Shown here: positions 1 to 11,334 of the stretch, piece after piece
Numbering within the stretch: position 1 is the stretch's first letter
Layout: each line of letters begins with the position of its first letter
Assembly (NCBI RefSeq): GCF_019059575.1
Contig: NW_024882033.1
Location: forward strand, 62,001 to 126,000
From: Amphibalanus amphitrite
Taxonomy: Eukaryota > Arthropoda > Thecostraca > Balanomorpha > Balanidae
Direction of reading: 5' to 3'
Length of the DNA: 64,000 nucleotides
Notes under the pieces: model-generated
What the model was told of the DNA's origin: nothing
Seen by the model: only the letters and a program-made list of their open reading frames with translations
The model's database searches: none
Program-made: the position numbers and the translations under genes

Positions 1-118
1 GCCACTTATTTTTCGTCACAGCCCTGACATTATGAATATTTTTTTTTTAACTAAAAAGAAAAATATATAAATGGTAGCCCACCCGACCCATACCTTTGTA
101 TTACTTTGTAAACACTTA

Positions 119-1096
119 GGGTAAGGTGCCTAATTAGCGACCCTTTCCGATTTGCGACCTACCTCCCTACAGAAAAACTGGCAGGAGAAAACGGGGTAAA
201 AACATCGTCAAAAGGTCAGCCATACTTTGGTTATCAAATTAAATTATTTTCCGGTCGTCGATGTTTCTGGTGGGACGTTTCAGATGAGTTTAAATAAAAA
301 TGACGAGTTTCTTATCCAAAACGTATGTGTTTGGGCCCTCTCTGACGAAAAGCGATGCACATTAGGATGATGCACCTTTTTTTTTCTTAATCGACATTCC
401 TTTTTTAATTGATTGCCGTTTTCCCATAGTGAATCGCTCAACTGTGCACAGCATGGCGGCTAAAAATAAGTCGCAACTCATATTTCCTATTTGCGCCTGA
501 CATGGTCGCAAATAGCTCAAGAAGGGAAAGAAAGGGGAAAAGAGAGAAATGAAAATGAGGTGTTGCTGAAGCTTACAATGTGTGGCAGGGGATGCCAAAT
601 GTCGTCACCGACTGCAGGGGTGTCGAATTCAGCGCGGATCTCGAATATCATACAAGATAGCCCCAAAATTTGGGTTTCCGCCTTCTTTTCGCCTTCGGTG
701 CATCACGTGATCAGTTTTTACTTACGTAAATGTGTTGGATAAACGTTCCTGTTCGAGTGATTGAGTGCTTTGCGTATAGGTTACCTTTTTTTGAGATCAT
801 ATTTCATCTTTTCAGGCGTCGCATTTTTTGCCATTTTTAATATGGGGAAACCCATAGACTTATTAGCGACCCTCCCCGGTCGCTAATCGGGAAGAGTTCC
901 CTATTAGCGTTTTTTGCAATGGTTTGCCAAAATGCTCACTACAAATAAGTTAGTGAATATTGGGGCAGAAAATGACTATATTTCAATAGAAAAATGAACG
1001 ATCTCTCCGAAAATCAAGCCAGTAACACAGTGGCACCTACAGAGCGTGAGCAATGACGGTTCAAATTAAGGGGGTCGCTAATTAGGCACCTTACCC
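119..1096. mobile_element. TA-flanked terminal-inverted-repeat DNA element, non-autonomous
   Basis: A 25-bp perfect inverted repeat bounds this stretch, beginning GGGTAAGGTGCCTAATTAGC at 119 and mirrored at 1072-1096. Each end is flanked by TA (117-118 and 1097-1098), the target duplication expected of Tc1/mariner-type transposition. The subterminal motif TTAGCGACC recurs, for example around 863-888 as a hairpin. No transposase reading frame is visible; the short open frames inside have no recognisable domain. I infer a deletion derivative or MITE mobilised in trans. Superfamily assignment rests on the TA flank only. Confidence 0.8.
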
Positions 1097-1583
1097 TACC
1101 ATTGCTTTTGTCGACCAGTTAACCCGCTTCGAGTCAGTGCTTGGGTCCCTTTGCGGGCCGGGAGGTGGTAAAACACCACCTGTCTAACTCGGCTCCTGGG
1201 CCACGCACTGATTGAACTATGTTTCATTATCGTTTGGGGGAGGGGGCAAACGGGCCACTTTAGGCCTCTGGGAAGGGGGCATGGCCCTAAATGCCCCCTC
1301 CCTGGATCCGCCAGTGTAAGAGACCATTGGAGCTGCAGTTGGGTACCTCAGACCTCAGACGTCAGGTACGTCCTCAGATGTATAGGACTCGCATGGAGAC
1401 CTCTTATGCTATAGTGGACTGAAAGGACCCAAAGGAGCCTGTCTAGGGCTCCCGGAGATACATAGACGTGGGCCCTGAGGAGCCCGCCAGAGCCCCCAAT
1501 GAGGGATAAGTGAGGGATACCAAGTGCCTGCAATTGCATATTGCATAAGCCATAACGCCTTTACAAATCAATATATTATGTAT
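1097..1583. other. non-coding stretch with transposon-end debris
   Basis: No gene is visible. A block near 1235-1318 (G-runs, then 'ctttaggcct', then a right end GGATCCGCCAGTG) resembles the block at 8425-8512, so both look like ends of one repeat family. A small hairpin lies at about 1160-1185 (GGTGGT/ACCACC). Confidence 0.5.
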
Positions 1584-2284
1584 CAGTGGCAGATCCAAGG
1601 GGGGCCACATGGGTCATGACCACCCTCACAGGCCTGTCAGGGGCACCACCGGCCTAGCAGGGGCACCACCAGCCCGCCAGGGGCATTACAGGCCTAGCAA
1701 GGGCACCACGGGCCTGTGAGGGGCCCCACAGGCTTGTCAGGGGCACCCCAGGTCTGTCAGGGACACCAGAGACCTGCCAGGGGCGCCGCCGGCCTCGCAG
1801 GGGCACCATGGACCTGTCAGGGGCACCAGAGGCCTAGCAGGGGTACCACAGGCCTTACAGGGGCACCACCGGCCTTGCAGGGGCACCTTGGGCCTGTCAG
1901 GGACACCACAGTCCTGTCAGGGCCCAGGGGCACCAGCGGCCTAGCAGGGGCACCACAGGCCTGCCAGGAGCACTACCGGTCTAGCAGGGGCACCACCGGC
2001 CTCGCAGGGGCACCACCGGCCTCGCAGGCATCACGGCATCACGCAGGGGCACCTTGGGCCTGTCGGGGGCATCACGGGCCTGTTGGGGGCACTTTAGGCT
2101 TGTCAGGGGCACCACAGTCCTGTCAGGTCCCAGGGGCATCAGCAGCCTAGCAGGGGCACCCTAGGCCCGCCAGAGGCACCACAGGCCTGCCAGGGTCCAG
2201 GGGCACCACAGGTCTAGCAAGGGCACCACGGGCCTGTCAGGGGCACCTCAGGCTCCCGTGCCCCCCCCCCCGGATCCGCCAGTG
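1584..2284. mobile_element. short inverted-terminal-repeat element containing a 20-bp minisatellite
   Basis: The left end reads CAGTGGCAGATCCAAGGGG (from 1584) and the right end reads GGATCCGCCAGTG (2272-2284), which is its near-complement. The ends therefore form a short imperfect terminal inverted repeat. The interior (about 1629-2258) is almost entirely a degenerate 20-bp GC-rich tandem repeat of the form GGCCTGTCAGGGGCACCACC. A similar right end recurs at 1306-1318 and 8500-8512. Element boundaries are inferred from the inverted ends; no target duplication was confirmed. Confidence 0.6.
1629..2258. repeat. 20-bp GC-rich minisatellite
   Basis: About 30 degenerate copies of a 20-bp unit (GGCCTGTCAGGGGCACCACC type) run head to tail. 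The unit has no stop codon in one direction, so it creates an open frame of 144 codons at 1716-2150. Because 20 is not a multiple of three, the apparent protein is a 60-base period artefact and not a gene. Confidence 0.85.
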
Positions 2285-2904
2285 ATGCCACACCATGCGA
2301 AACACCGCCAACTACCAGCTGCCGCGCCATAAACACGTGCCAACAACACGTGCATAAAGTTGCATTATATTCACATTCAGATTCGCGTGCACATTCGCGG
2401 ACCCCTCAGATTTGGCTCAAAATTGCACAGCTTATAGATTTTAAGCTCCTGATTGCGAAAATCAAGTTTTTATTTCACGCCGTCAAGTGGTTCTCAAAAT
2501 ATTCACATTTGTATTACTGCTAACATATTCTGGACCGTAACCCTTATTGGAAAAATCGGACCCCTCCAAATTTTTCAAAAACTCCTGAGTTGATGTAAAC
2601 ATAAGCGCTGATCCCAAAAAACTATTTTGTTCTTAACGCCGTCCCATAGTTTTCTCAGGATGAGCATCTAAAGTTCAAGGTCGTTCAAGGTCATGTACCT
2701 TTTCTCACCTTTTGGCGCTATTTGACACGTGACAGCTTTATATTTATGATGGACATTCGCACTTCCTCCTACAAAAACAATATACTGAAATCCAAGGGGC
2801 GTTGCTGTACCAAAATGTAAAAAAAGCGTCAAAACCTCTTTCATACAGCTAACAGTTAAATACAAGGGATATTCGAATTTGCCACACATAAAGCAAATTT
2901 GTCG

Positions 2905-4132
2905 GACATGGTCGGACCTCTCCGATATCGTTCAAAATCTCAGGAATGATGCTCCCTGACCTCCTGAACATGAAAATGGTACTCTCTTTGAACGCCGTCG
3001 AGAACTTTTCCAGATATACACATCCATGCACATTCAAATTACATAGGTGTTGCATATGGACGTTCGGCGGACCCCTCCGATTCGCGTTCAAAATTTCAGG
3101 AATGATGCTCCTTGACCTCCTGAACATGAAAATGGCACTCCCTTTGAACGCCGTCAAGAACTTTTCCAGATATACGCATCCATGCACATTCAAATTGCAT
3201 AGGTGTTGCCTATGCACGTTCGGCGGACCCCTCCGATTTCGTTCAAAATCTCAGGAATGATGCTCCTTGACCTCCTGAACATGAAAATGGTACTCCCTTT
3301 GAACGCCGTCAAGAACTTTTCCAGATATACGAATCAATGCACATTCAAATTGCATAGGTGTTGCATATGCACGTTCGGCGGACCCCTCCGATTTCGTTCA
3401 AAATCTCAGGAATGATGCTCCTTGACCTCCTGAACATGAAAATGGCACTCCCTTTGAACGCCGTCAAGAACTTTTCCAGATATACGCATCCATGCACAAT
3501 CAAATTGCATAGGTGTTGCATATGCACGTTCGGCGGACCCCTCCGATTTCGTTCAAAATCTCAGGAATGATGCTCCTTGACCTCCTGAACATGAAAATAG
3601 TACTCCCTTTGAACGCCGTCAATAACTTTTCCAGATATACGCATCCATGCACATTCAAATTGCATAGGTGATGCATATGTACGTTCGGCGGACCCCTCCC
3701 ATTTCGTTCAAAATCTCAGAAATGATGCTCCTTGATCTCCTGAACATGAAAATGGTACTTCCTTTGAACGCCGTCAAGAACTTTTCCAGATATGCGCATC
3801 CATGCACATTCAAATTGCATAGGTGTTGCATATGCACGCTCGGCGGACCCCTCCGATTTCGTTCAAAATCTCAGTAATGATGCTCCTTGACCTCCTGAAC
3901 ATGAAAATGGTACTCCCTTTGAACGCCGTCAATAACTTTTCCAGATATACGCATCTATGCACATTCAAATTGCATAGGTGTTGCATATGCAGTGCACGTT
4001 CGGTGGACCCCTCTGATTTCGTTCAAAATCTCAGGAATGATGCTCCTTGACCTCCTGAACATGAAAATGGTACTCCCTTTCAACGCCGTCAAGAACTTTT
4101 CCAGATATACGCATCCATGCACATTCAAATTG
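2905..4132 (+). repeat. 155-bp tandem repeats, left arm (about 8 copies)
   Basis: Head-to-tail units with a 155-base period, each containing CCCTTTGAACGCCGTCAAGA, CTCCTTGACCTCCTGAACAT and TTCGGCGGACCCCTCCGA. They are very similar to one another with scattered substitutions. They are the reverse complement of the units in the right arm. Confidence 0.9.
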
Positions 4133-7100
4133 CAATTTGAATGTGCTTGGATGCGTATACCTAGAAAAGTTCTTGACGGCGTTCAAAGGGAGTACTATTT
4201 TCATGTTCAGGAGGTCAAGGAGCCTCATTCCTGAGATTTTGAACGAAATCGGAGGGGTCCGCCAAACGTGCATACGCATCACCTATGCAATTGAATGTGC
4301 ATGGATGCGTATATCTGGAAAAGTTCTTGACGGCGTTCAAAGGGAGTACTATTTTCATGTTCAGGAGGTCAAGGAGCATCATTCCTGAGATTTTGAACGA
4401 AATCGGAGGGGTCCGCCGAACGTGCATATGCAACACCTATGCAATTTGAATATGCATGGATGCGTATATCTGGAAAAGTTCTTGACGGCGTTCAAAGGGA
4501 GTGCCATTTTCATGTTCAGGAGGACAAGGAGCATCATTCCTGAGATTTTGAATGGAATCGGAGGGGTCCGCCGAACGTGCATATGCAACACCTATGCAAT
4601 TTAAATGTGCATGGATGCGTTAATCTGGAAAAGTTCTTGACGGCGTTCAAAGGGAGTACCATTTTCATGTTCAGGAGGTCAAGAAGCATCATTCCTCAGA
4701 TTTTGAACGAAATCGGAGGGGTCCGCCGAACGTGCATACTGCATATGCAACACCTATGCAATTTGAATGTGCATTGATGCGCATATCTGGAAAATTTCTC
4801 GACGGCGTTCAAAGGGAGTACCATTTTCATGTTCAGGAGATCAAGGAGCATCATTCCTGAGATTTTGAACGAAATCGGAGGGGTCCGCCGAACGTGCATA
4901 TGCATCACCTATGCAATTTGAATGTGCATGGATGCGTATATCACGAAAAGTTCTTGACGGCGTTCAAAGGGAGTACTATTTTCATGTTCAGGAGGTCAAG
5001 GAGCATCATTCCTGAGATTTTGAACGAAATCGGAGGGGTCCGCCGAACGTGCATATGCAACACCTATGCAATTTGAATGTGCATGGATGCGTATATCTGG
5101 AAAAGTTCTTGACGGCGTTCAAAGGGAGTACCATTTTCATGTTCAGGAGGTCAAGGAGCATCATTCCTGAGATTTTGAACGAAATCGGAGGGGTCCGCCG
5201 AACGTGCATATGCATCACCTATGCAATTTGAATGTGCATTGATGCGCATATCTGGAAACATTATTGACGGCGTTCAAAGGGAGTATCATTTTCATGTTCA
5301 GGAGATCAAGGAGCATCATTCCTGAGATTTTGAACGAAATCGGAGGGGTCCGCCGAACGTGCATATGCATCACCTATGCAATTTGAATGTGCATGGATGC
5401 GTATATCTGGAAAAGTTCTTGACGGCGTTCAAAGGGAGTACTATTTTCATGTTCAGGAGGTCAAGGAGCATCATTCCTGAGATTTTGAACGAAATCGGAG
5501 GGGTCCGCCGAACGTGCATATGCAACACCTATGCAATTTGAATGTGCATGGATGCGTATATCTGGAAAAGTTCTTGACGGCGTTCAAAGGGAGTGCCATT
5601 TTCATGTTCAGGAGGTCAAGGAGCATCATTCCTGAGATTTTGAACGGAATCGGAGGGGTCCGCCGAACGAGCATATGCAACACCTATGCAATTTGAATGT
5701 GCATGGATGCGTATATCTGGAAAAAGTTCTTGACGGCGTTCAAAGGGAGTGCCATTTTCATGTTCAGGAGGTCAAGGAGCATCATTCCTGAGATTTTGAA
5801 CGAAATCGGAGGGGTCCGCCGAACGTGCATATGCAACACCTATGCAATTTGAATATGCATGGATGCGTATACCTCGAAAAGTTCTTGACGGCGTTCAAAG
5901 GGAGTGCCATTTTCATGTTCAGGAGGACAAGGAGCATCATTCCTGAGATTTTGAACGGAATCGGAGGGGTCCGCCGAACGTGCATATGCAACACCTATGC
6001 AATTTGAATGTGCATGGATGCGTATATCTGGAAAAGTTCTTGACGGCGTTCAAAGGGAGTACCATTTTCATGTTCAAGAGGTCAAGGAGCATCATTCCTG
6101 AGATTTTGAACGAAATCGGAGGGGTCCGCCGAACGTGCATACTGCAATACTGCATATGCAACACCTATGCAATTTGAATGTGCATTGATGCGCATATCTG
6201 GAAAATTTCTTGACGGCGTTCAAAGGGAGTACCATTTTCATGTTCAGGAGATCAAGGAGCATCATTCCTGAGATTTTGAACGAAATCGGAGGGGTCCGAC
6301 GAACGTGCATATGCATCACCTATGCAATTTGAATGTGCATGGATGCGTATATCACGAAAAGTTCTTGACGGCGTTCAAAGGGAGTACTATTTTCATGTTC
6401 AGGAGGTCAAGGAGCATCATTCCTGAGATTTTGAACGAAATCGGAGGGGTCCGCCGAACGAGCATATGCAACACCTATGCAATTTGAATATGCATGGATG
6501 CGTATATCTGAAAAAGTTCTTGACGGCGTTCAAAGGGAGTGCCATTTTCATGTTCAGGAGGTCAAGGAGCATCATTCCTGAGATTTTGAACGGAATCGGA
6601 GGGGTCCGCCGAACGTGCATATGCAACACCTATGCAATTTGAATGTGCATTGATTCGTATATCTGGAAAAGTTCTTGACGGCGTTCAAAGGGAGTACCAT
6701 TTTCATGTTCAGGAGATCAAGGAGCATCATTCCTGAGATTTTGAACGAAATCGGAGGGGTCCGCCGAACGTGCATATGCATCACCTATGCAATTTGAATG
6801 TGCATGGATGCGTATATCTGGAAAAGTTCTTGACGGCGTTCAAAGGGAGTACTATTTTCATGTTCAGGAGGCCAAGGAGCATCATTCCTGAGATTTTGAA
6901 CGAAATCGGAGGGGTCCGCCGAACGTGCATATGCATCACCTATGCAATTTGAATGTGCATGGATGCGTATATCTGGAAAAGTTCTTGACGGCGTTCAAAG
7001 GGAGTGCCATTTTCATGTTCAGGAGGTCAAGGAGCATCATTCCTGAGATTTTGAACGGAATCGGAGGGTCCGCCGAACGAGCATATGCAACACCTATGCA

Positions 7101-7690
7101 ATTTGAATGTGCATGGATGCGTATATCTGGAAAAGTTCTTGACGGCGTTCAAAGGGAGTGCCATTTTCATGTTCAGGAGGTCAAGGAGCATCATTCCTGA
7201 GATTTTGAACGAAATCGGAGGGGTCCGCCGAACGTCCATATGCAACACCTATGTAATTTGAATGTACATGGATGCGTATATCTGGAAAAGTTCTTGACGG
7301 CGTTCAAAGGGAGTACCATTTTCATGTTCAGGAGGTCAAGGAGCATCATTCCTGAGATTTTGAACGGAATCGGAGGGTCCGCCGAACGAGCATATGCAAC
7401 ACCTATGCAATTTGAATGTGCATGGATGCGTATATCTGGAAAAGTTCTTGACGGCGTTCAAAGGGAGTGCCATTTTCATGTTCAGAAGGTCAAGGAGCAT
7501 CATTCCTGAGATTTTGAACGAAATCGGAGGGGTCCGCCGAACGTCCATATGCAACACCTATGTAATTTGAATGTACATGGATGCGTATATCTGGAAAAGT
7601 TCTTGACGGCGTTCAAAGGGAGTACCATTTTCATGTTCAGAAGGTCAAGGAGCATCATTCCTGAGATTTTGAACGATATCGGAGGGGTCC
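4133..7690 (-). repeat. 155-bp tandem repeats, right arm (about 23 copies)
   Basis: The same 155-bp unit in inverted orientation; a typical core is GACGGCGTTCAAAGGGAGT. Some units carry small insertions that repeat CATACTG (near 4733 and 6138) and some lack one G in the GGAGGGGTCC block (near 7063 and 7373). The last two variant units appear twice about 309 bases apart, pointing to amplification of two-unit blocks. Copy number differs threefold from the left arm. Confidence 0.9.
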
Positions 7691-8257
7691 GACCATGTCC
7701 GACAAATTTGCTTTATGTGTGGCAAATTCGAATATCCCTTGTATTTAACTGTTAGCTGTATGAAAGAGGTTTTGACGCTTTTTTTTACATTTTGGTACAG
7801 CAACGGCCCTTGGATTTCAGTATATTGTCTTTGTAGGAGGAAGTGCGAATGTCCATCATAAATATAAAGCTGTCACGTGTCAAATAGCGCCAAAAGGTGA
7901 GAAAAGGTACATGACCTTGAACGACCTTGAACTTTAGATGCTCATACTGAGAAAACTATGGGACGGCGTTAAGTACAAAATAGTTTTTTGGGATCAGCGC
8001 TTATGTTTACATCAACTCAGGAGTTTTTGAAAAATTTGGAGGGGTCCGATTTTTCCAATAAGGGTTACGGTCCAGAATATGTTAGCAGTAATACAAATGT
8101 GAATATTTTGAGAACCACTTGACGGCGTGAAATAAAAACATGATTTTCGCAATCAGGAGCTCAAAATCTATAAGCTGTGTAATTTTGAGCCAAATCTGAG
8201 GGGTCCGCGAATGTGCACGCGAATCTGAATGTGAATATAATGCAACTTTATGCACGT

Positions 8258-10924
8258 GCCAACAACAGTCTTTTTTTTTTTTGAAGGTCGACTCCGCTCG
8301 CGCAACTTTTGACTGACCCTCACTGCTACCATATTGCTTCCATATTATGCTGTGGAAAGCTTTACTTCACCAAGTGGCTAAAAACCTCCACCCCAAGGTA
8401 TATTTTCTTAGCAATTTTTCTGACGTTTTGGGGGGCCAAGCAGGCAACTTTAGGCCTTTGGGGGGGCATGGCCCCGTGCCCCCCCCCCCCTCCCCTTGGA
8501 TCCGCCAGTGGACAGGTCGCACCCGACTCGTGCCAGCGGCAGACGGCTGCAGTCTGCGCCACACCTAACGCTGTCAGCCTTCAGTCGAGAATGAGTCACA
8601 CATCATTCGTCGACTATCTTTAATCGTGATAAGACGGAGAATGTGTGTACCTCCTGTCTATAATGCAAAGCTATCGGGACCTATGTGGATTACAGAGATA
8701 ACTCGAAGTCAGGGTATACTGAACTCGAAGTAGCCTGAGAGGCTTGAAAGGAGATTTCAACTTCCAACTTGCGTTATCATTGTTTGGCGCGAAGTCTAAA
8801 AAGCGACACAAATGGAGACGTAAAACAGTAGAATCCCCCGACCGTGTTTGCCAAGCTAAACATATCACACATCGGTAAACGTATACGGCTGTAACAGATA
8901 CGCACATGTCCCTACTACCCTGAACTAGAGCAAACACTGCAAACTGAAAAGACATAAAAACATAATGAATAAGTCACCCACACGAGCACCAAACCATATT
9001 GAGGCATTCAGACCGGGTTCAAGTGGCGCCACACTTTATGTTATATACTGCACTTGGGTCCGGTCTCGATGCTCGAGCATGGATGAGGAATACCTAATCC
9101 ATGGCTCGAGTGAGCCTCTCTAAACTTACCTCTCATCCCGGGCCGGCCCGGGTCCGGCTCACTCACACACACCAGTGAGAGGAACCGGCGCGTGTCGAGT
9201 GACCCCCGTTCTCTGTTTAACATTCCGGTCTTACTCGAGCGCCCTCTGGGGTATTCCCCGGGTCACTCTCGTTGAACGAAAATACACAGCCACCCGGCCG
9301 GCGGCCCGCAGCGCGGCGCGGCGGCGCTGGCGAGCGTCTGTGCATGCACGGGTGCGGTGCGGGCCGGGGGAGGGGGAGGGGGAGGGGGAGGGTTAGATGA
9401 CGCCATCGGTGGTGCTACGGTCAGGCCACGCGCTCGGTTGGCCTTGAGATACTGTGACAAAAAGCGACGGCCGAGGCTTCTGCTGATAGCTTGGTGTGCC
9501 GGCTGCTCGCACAAAGAACGTTTTCAGGAGCCAAGGCGGACGCATTATTTCAATTCACAAGCGGTCAGCGGAGAGTCTGAAAAGAGAAACTATTGAAATG
9601 ATGCCGTTCAGCCGGGCAAACGCGTTAACAGAAGTCGTCTGAGGCCTAATGAGAGTTTCACACGAAAACCGACCGTACCTATAGGTATATAATTATCTAT
9701 TGTTGTGCCTAGCTCAATCCCCTTCAACACTCTCAGTGTAGGTACTGAAATGCTGAAAAGTCTGCGATTCGTTCCAAACCAAACACCACAGCTCCTAATA
9801 AACCACCGGCGGCAGATTGACCTCGGGGTGTTTTTTCAACTTTTCTCCGGCCGCGGAGAATTTCCTACCCGGGATTGGGTTACAGATTGGCTGTTAGTCC
9901 GCGGCACCAGAGATGGTATACGCTCCCGGCGCCGTCTCATAAAACACCGAGCTCCCAATAAGGAGCCCGATATGACGCCCACAGCAGCAACAAAGTCAAT
10001 ATCTCAAGATTCGAGGCGAAAGTTATGGCGCTCCTTGCAGGAATAACACTGATATTAGAATTTTGACCTTTGGGTCAACGGAAAAGACTAAACCAAAGCA
10101 AAGTGTAATAGATACCTAATGGCCAAAGGTAGTGGAGTGGGGACTGGGGTAATACTGGATGCATTCGTTCAGTAAAAAGGCAAGATTCTGATCAAACCAT
10201 TTTTAAAAATGAGTGAATTCAGTGCTGGCAATATTGAATGGTATGCGAGAGAGTCTACTTACTTGCAATAGCAGGTAGGTACCGAACTATATGACGTACG
10301 TACGTGCCTATGTAGACGACACCCTCATGACCATCTCAAATCATTAGACGAGAGATTTTATAACCACAAAAGACAGTGTCTCTGCGTTCCGGTAGCATCA
10401 TAGAAGCAATCAGAATCAGAGTAATCATAAAAACGGATACCAATTTGGAGAGTAATATGGAGGCGAACCTATCACGGGCCTGCCTGTTGCACGTTTAGTT
10501 GATTGTCAATCGTCGCTAAATCGATCGTGTTTTATAGCGTCTTTCGAAAACATACCTATGTAATCATTCGGAATGCTTGATTACGGATGTCGTCTATGCA
10601 TTCATCGTAGTTGTTTGTCTACCTGAGGTATCAATGAAATTTTCGAACTCTATTCCTGAGCCTTTCTTGAATCTCACGTTTTCGTATATCTTACCGTAAC
10701 GTTTTACAGTTATTTTTATATTTTGCGACGTTTACTGTTGGGTACATGCTGCTCTACGTTGATCACCCGTCACATCATTCTTGCGAGTTTGCGACCATGA
10801 GAGATATCGTCCATGCAAATGCATACAGCTGACAGTTCACCAGTACATTGACGTGACTTCGCATGCCTAGGAGTACGTTGCTTACGACGATTTTAGAAGA
10901 CAATCAGGTAGCATTTTATACAAA
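8258..10924. other. intergenic stretch, no supported gene
   Basis: It begins with a T-run and a repeat block (about 8425-8512) ending GGATCCGCCAGTG, related to the block at 1235-1318. A GC-rich, CpG-rich patch spans about 9120-9400. The open frames here, including a 113-codon one at 9705-10046, show no recognisable domain and no splice-compatible context that I can defend. Confidence 0.5.
9361..9392 (+). repeat. G-rich hexamer repeat, G-quadruplex potential
   Basis: Several G-runs of five or more follow one another as (GGGGGA)n after GGGCC, within a CpG-rich patch. Four or more G-tracts separated by single A bases meet the usual sequence rule for an intramolecular G-quadruplex. Function unknown. 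Confidence 0.7.
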
Positions 10925-10930
10925 TTTATT
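10925..10930 (-). promoter_or_regulatory. candidate polyadenylation signal of the β-thymosin gene
   Basis: AATAAA on the minus strand, about 405 bases beyond the thymosin stop codon at 11335-11337. It is the first canonical hexamer noticed downstream. Confidence 0.5.
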
Positions 10931-11334
10931 TGCTCCTAAATGCAGATAATCATTCCACAGCACATCATGACAGGAAATCATAGGCGAAAGGTTTTCTGTA
11001 TAACCTTACATAGAGTAAGTGTGAAGGACCGCAAACTTGATCACGGTAAAGACTAACAGCACCTTTGATAATTCACTTCTGTCCAGTGCTAACAAGTCTT
11101 GGACGGTCCGTAAACATTCCAATACGCCAGCGACATCTATTCACGTGATACTAGCGCCACCTACGCAAGTCACTGGTGCCGCGCCACTGGCCTTTAGCAG
11201 CGCCACGGCTCGAGCTCCGTTCCAAAGCACTGGCCAGGGGGCACTGTAGAGTCGCGGCCAGCGCAGGCAGATAGCGGTTAGAACGCACACGACGGGAGGA
11301 CCGGATGAAAGGTGAATGGTACGCCGCGTCCAGC

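Larger units (their letters stand above)
2348..8257. mobile_element. foldback transposon with long repeat-filled inverted arms
   Basis: The two ends are inverted copies of each other: ACGTGCATAAAGTTGCATTA at 2348 is mirrored at 8238-8257, and about 560 bases inward on each side stay nearly identical. Inside these caps both arms consist of 155-bp tandem repeats in opposite orientation. They meet at a perfect 24-base palindrome centred between 4132 and 4133, with no spacer. The left arm is about 1.8 kb and the right about 4.1 kb. The 9-mer GCCAACAAC flanks both ends (2339-2347 and 8258-8266), as expected of a target-site duplication. Foldback structure with a 9-bp duplication suggests a Mutator-like origin, but no transposase is present, so superfamily is inference. 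The many 60-90 residue open frames in it are periodic artefacts. Confidence 0.85.

Noticed and set aside
1716-2150. 144-codon open frame with a collagen-like look
   Set aside because: It arises from a 20-bp repeat lacking stops; the same unit is read in three frames in turn. No promoter or codon bias supports it.
2905-7690. Possible CRISPR array
   Set aside because: Units are contiguous 155-bp repeats with no unique spacers, in a eukaryotic context, arranged as inverted arms.
2849-7755. Dozens of 60-90 codon open frames on both strands with similar peptides (for example LNVHGCVYLEKFLTAFKG)
   Set aside because: They repeat every 155 bases in step with the satellite unit, occur on both strands and have no start context or splice structure. 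They are by-products of the repeat.
9705-10046. 113-codon plus-strand frame
   Set aside because: No domain, no coding bias and no clear splice or promoter signals. It could be chance; kept only as a note.
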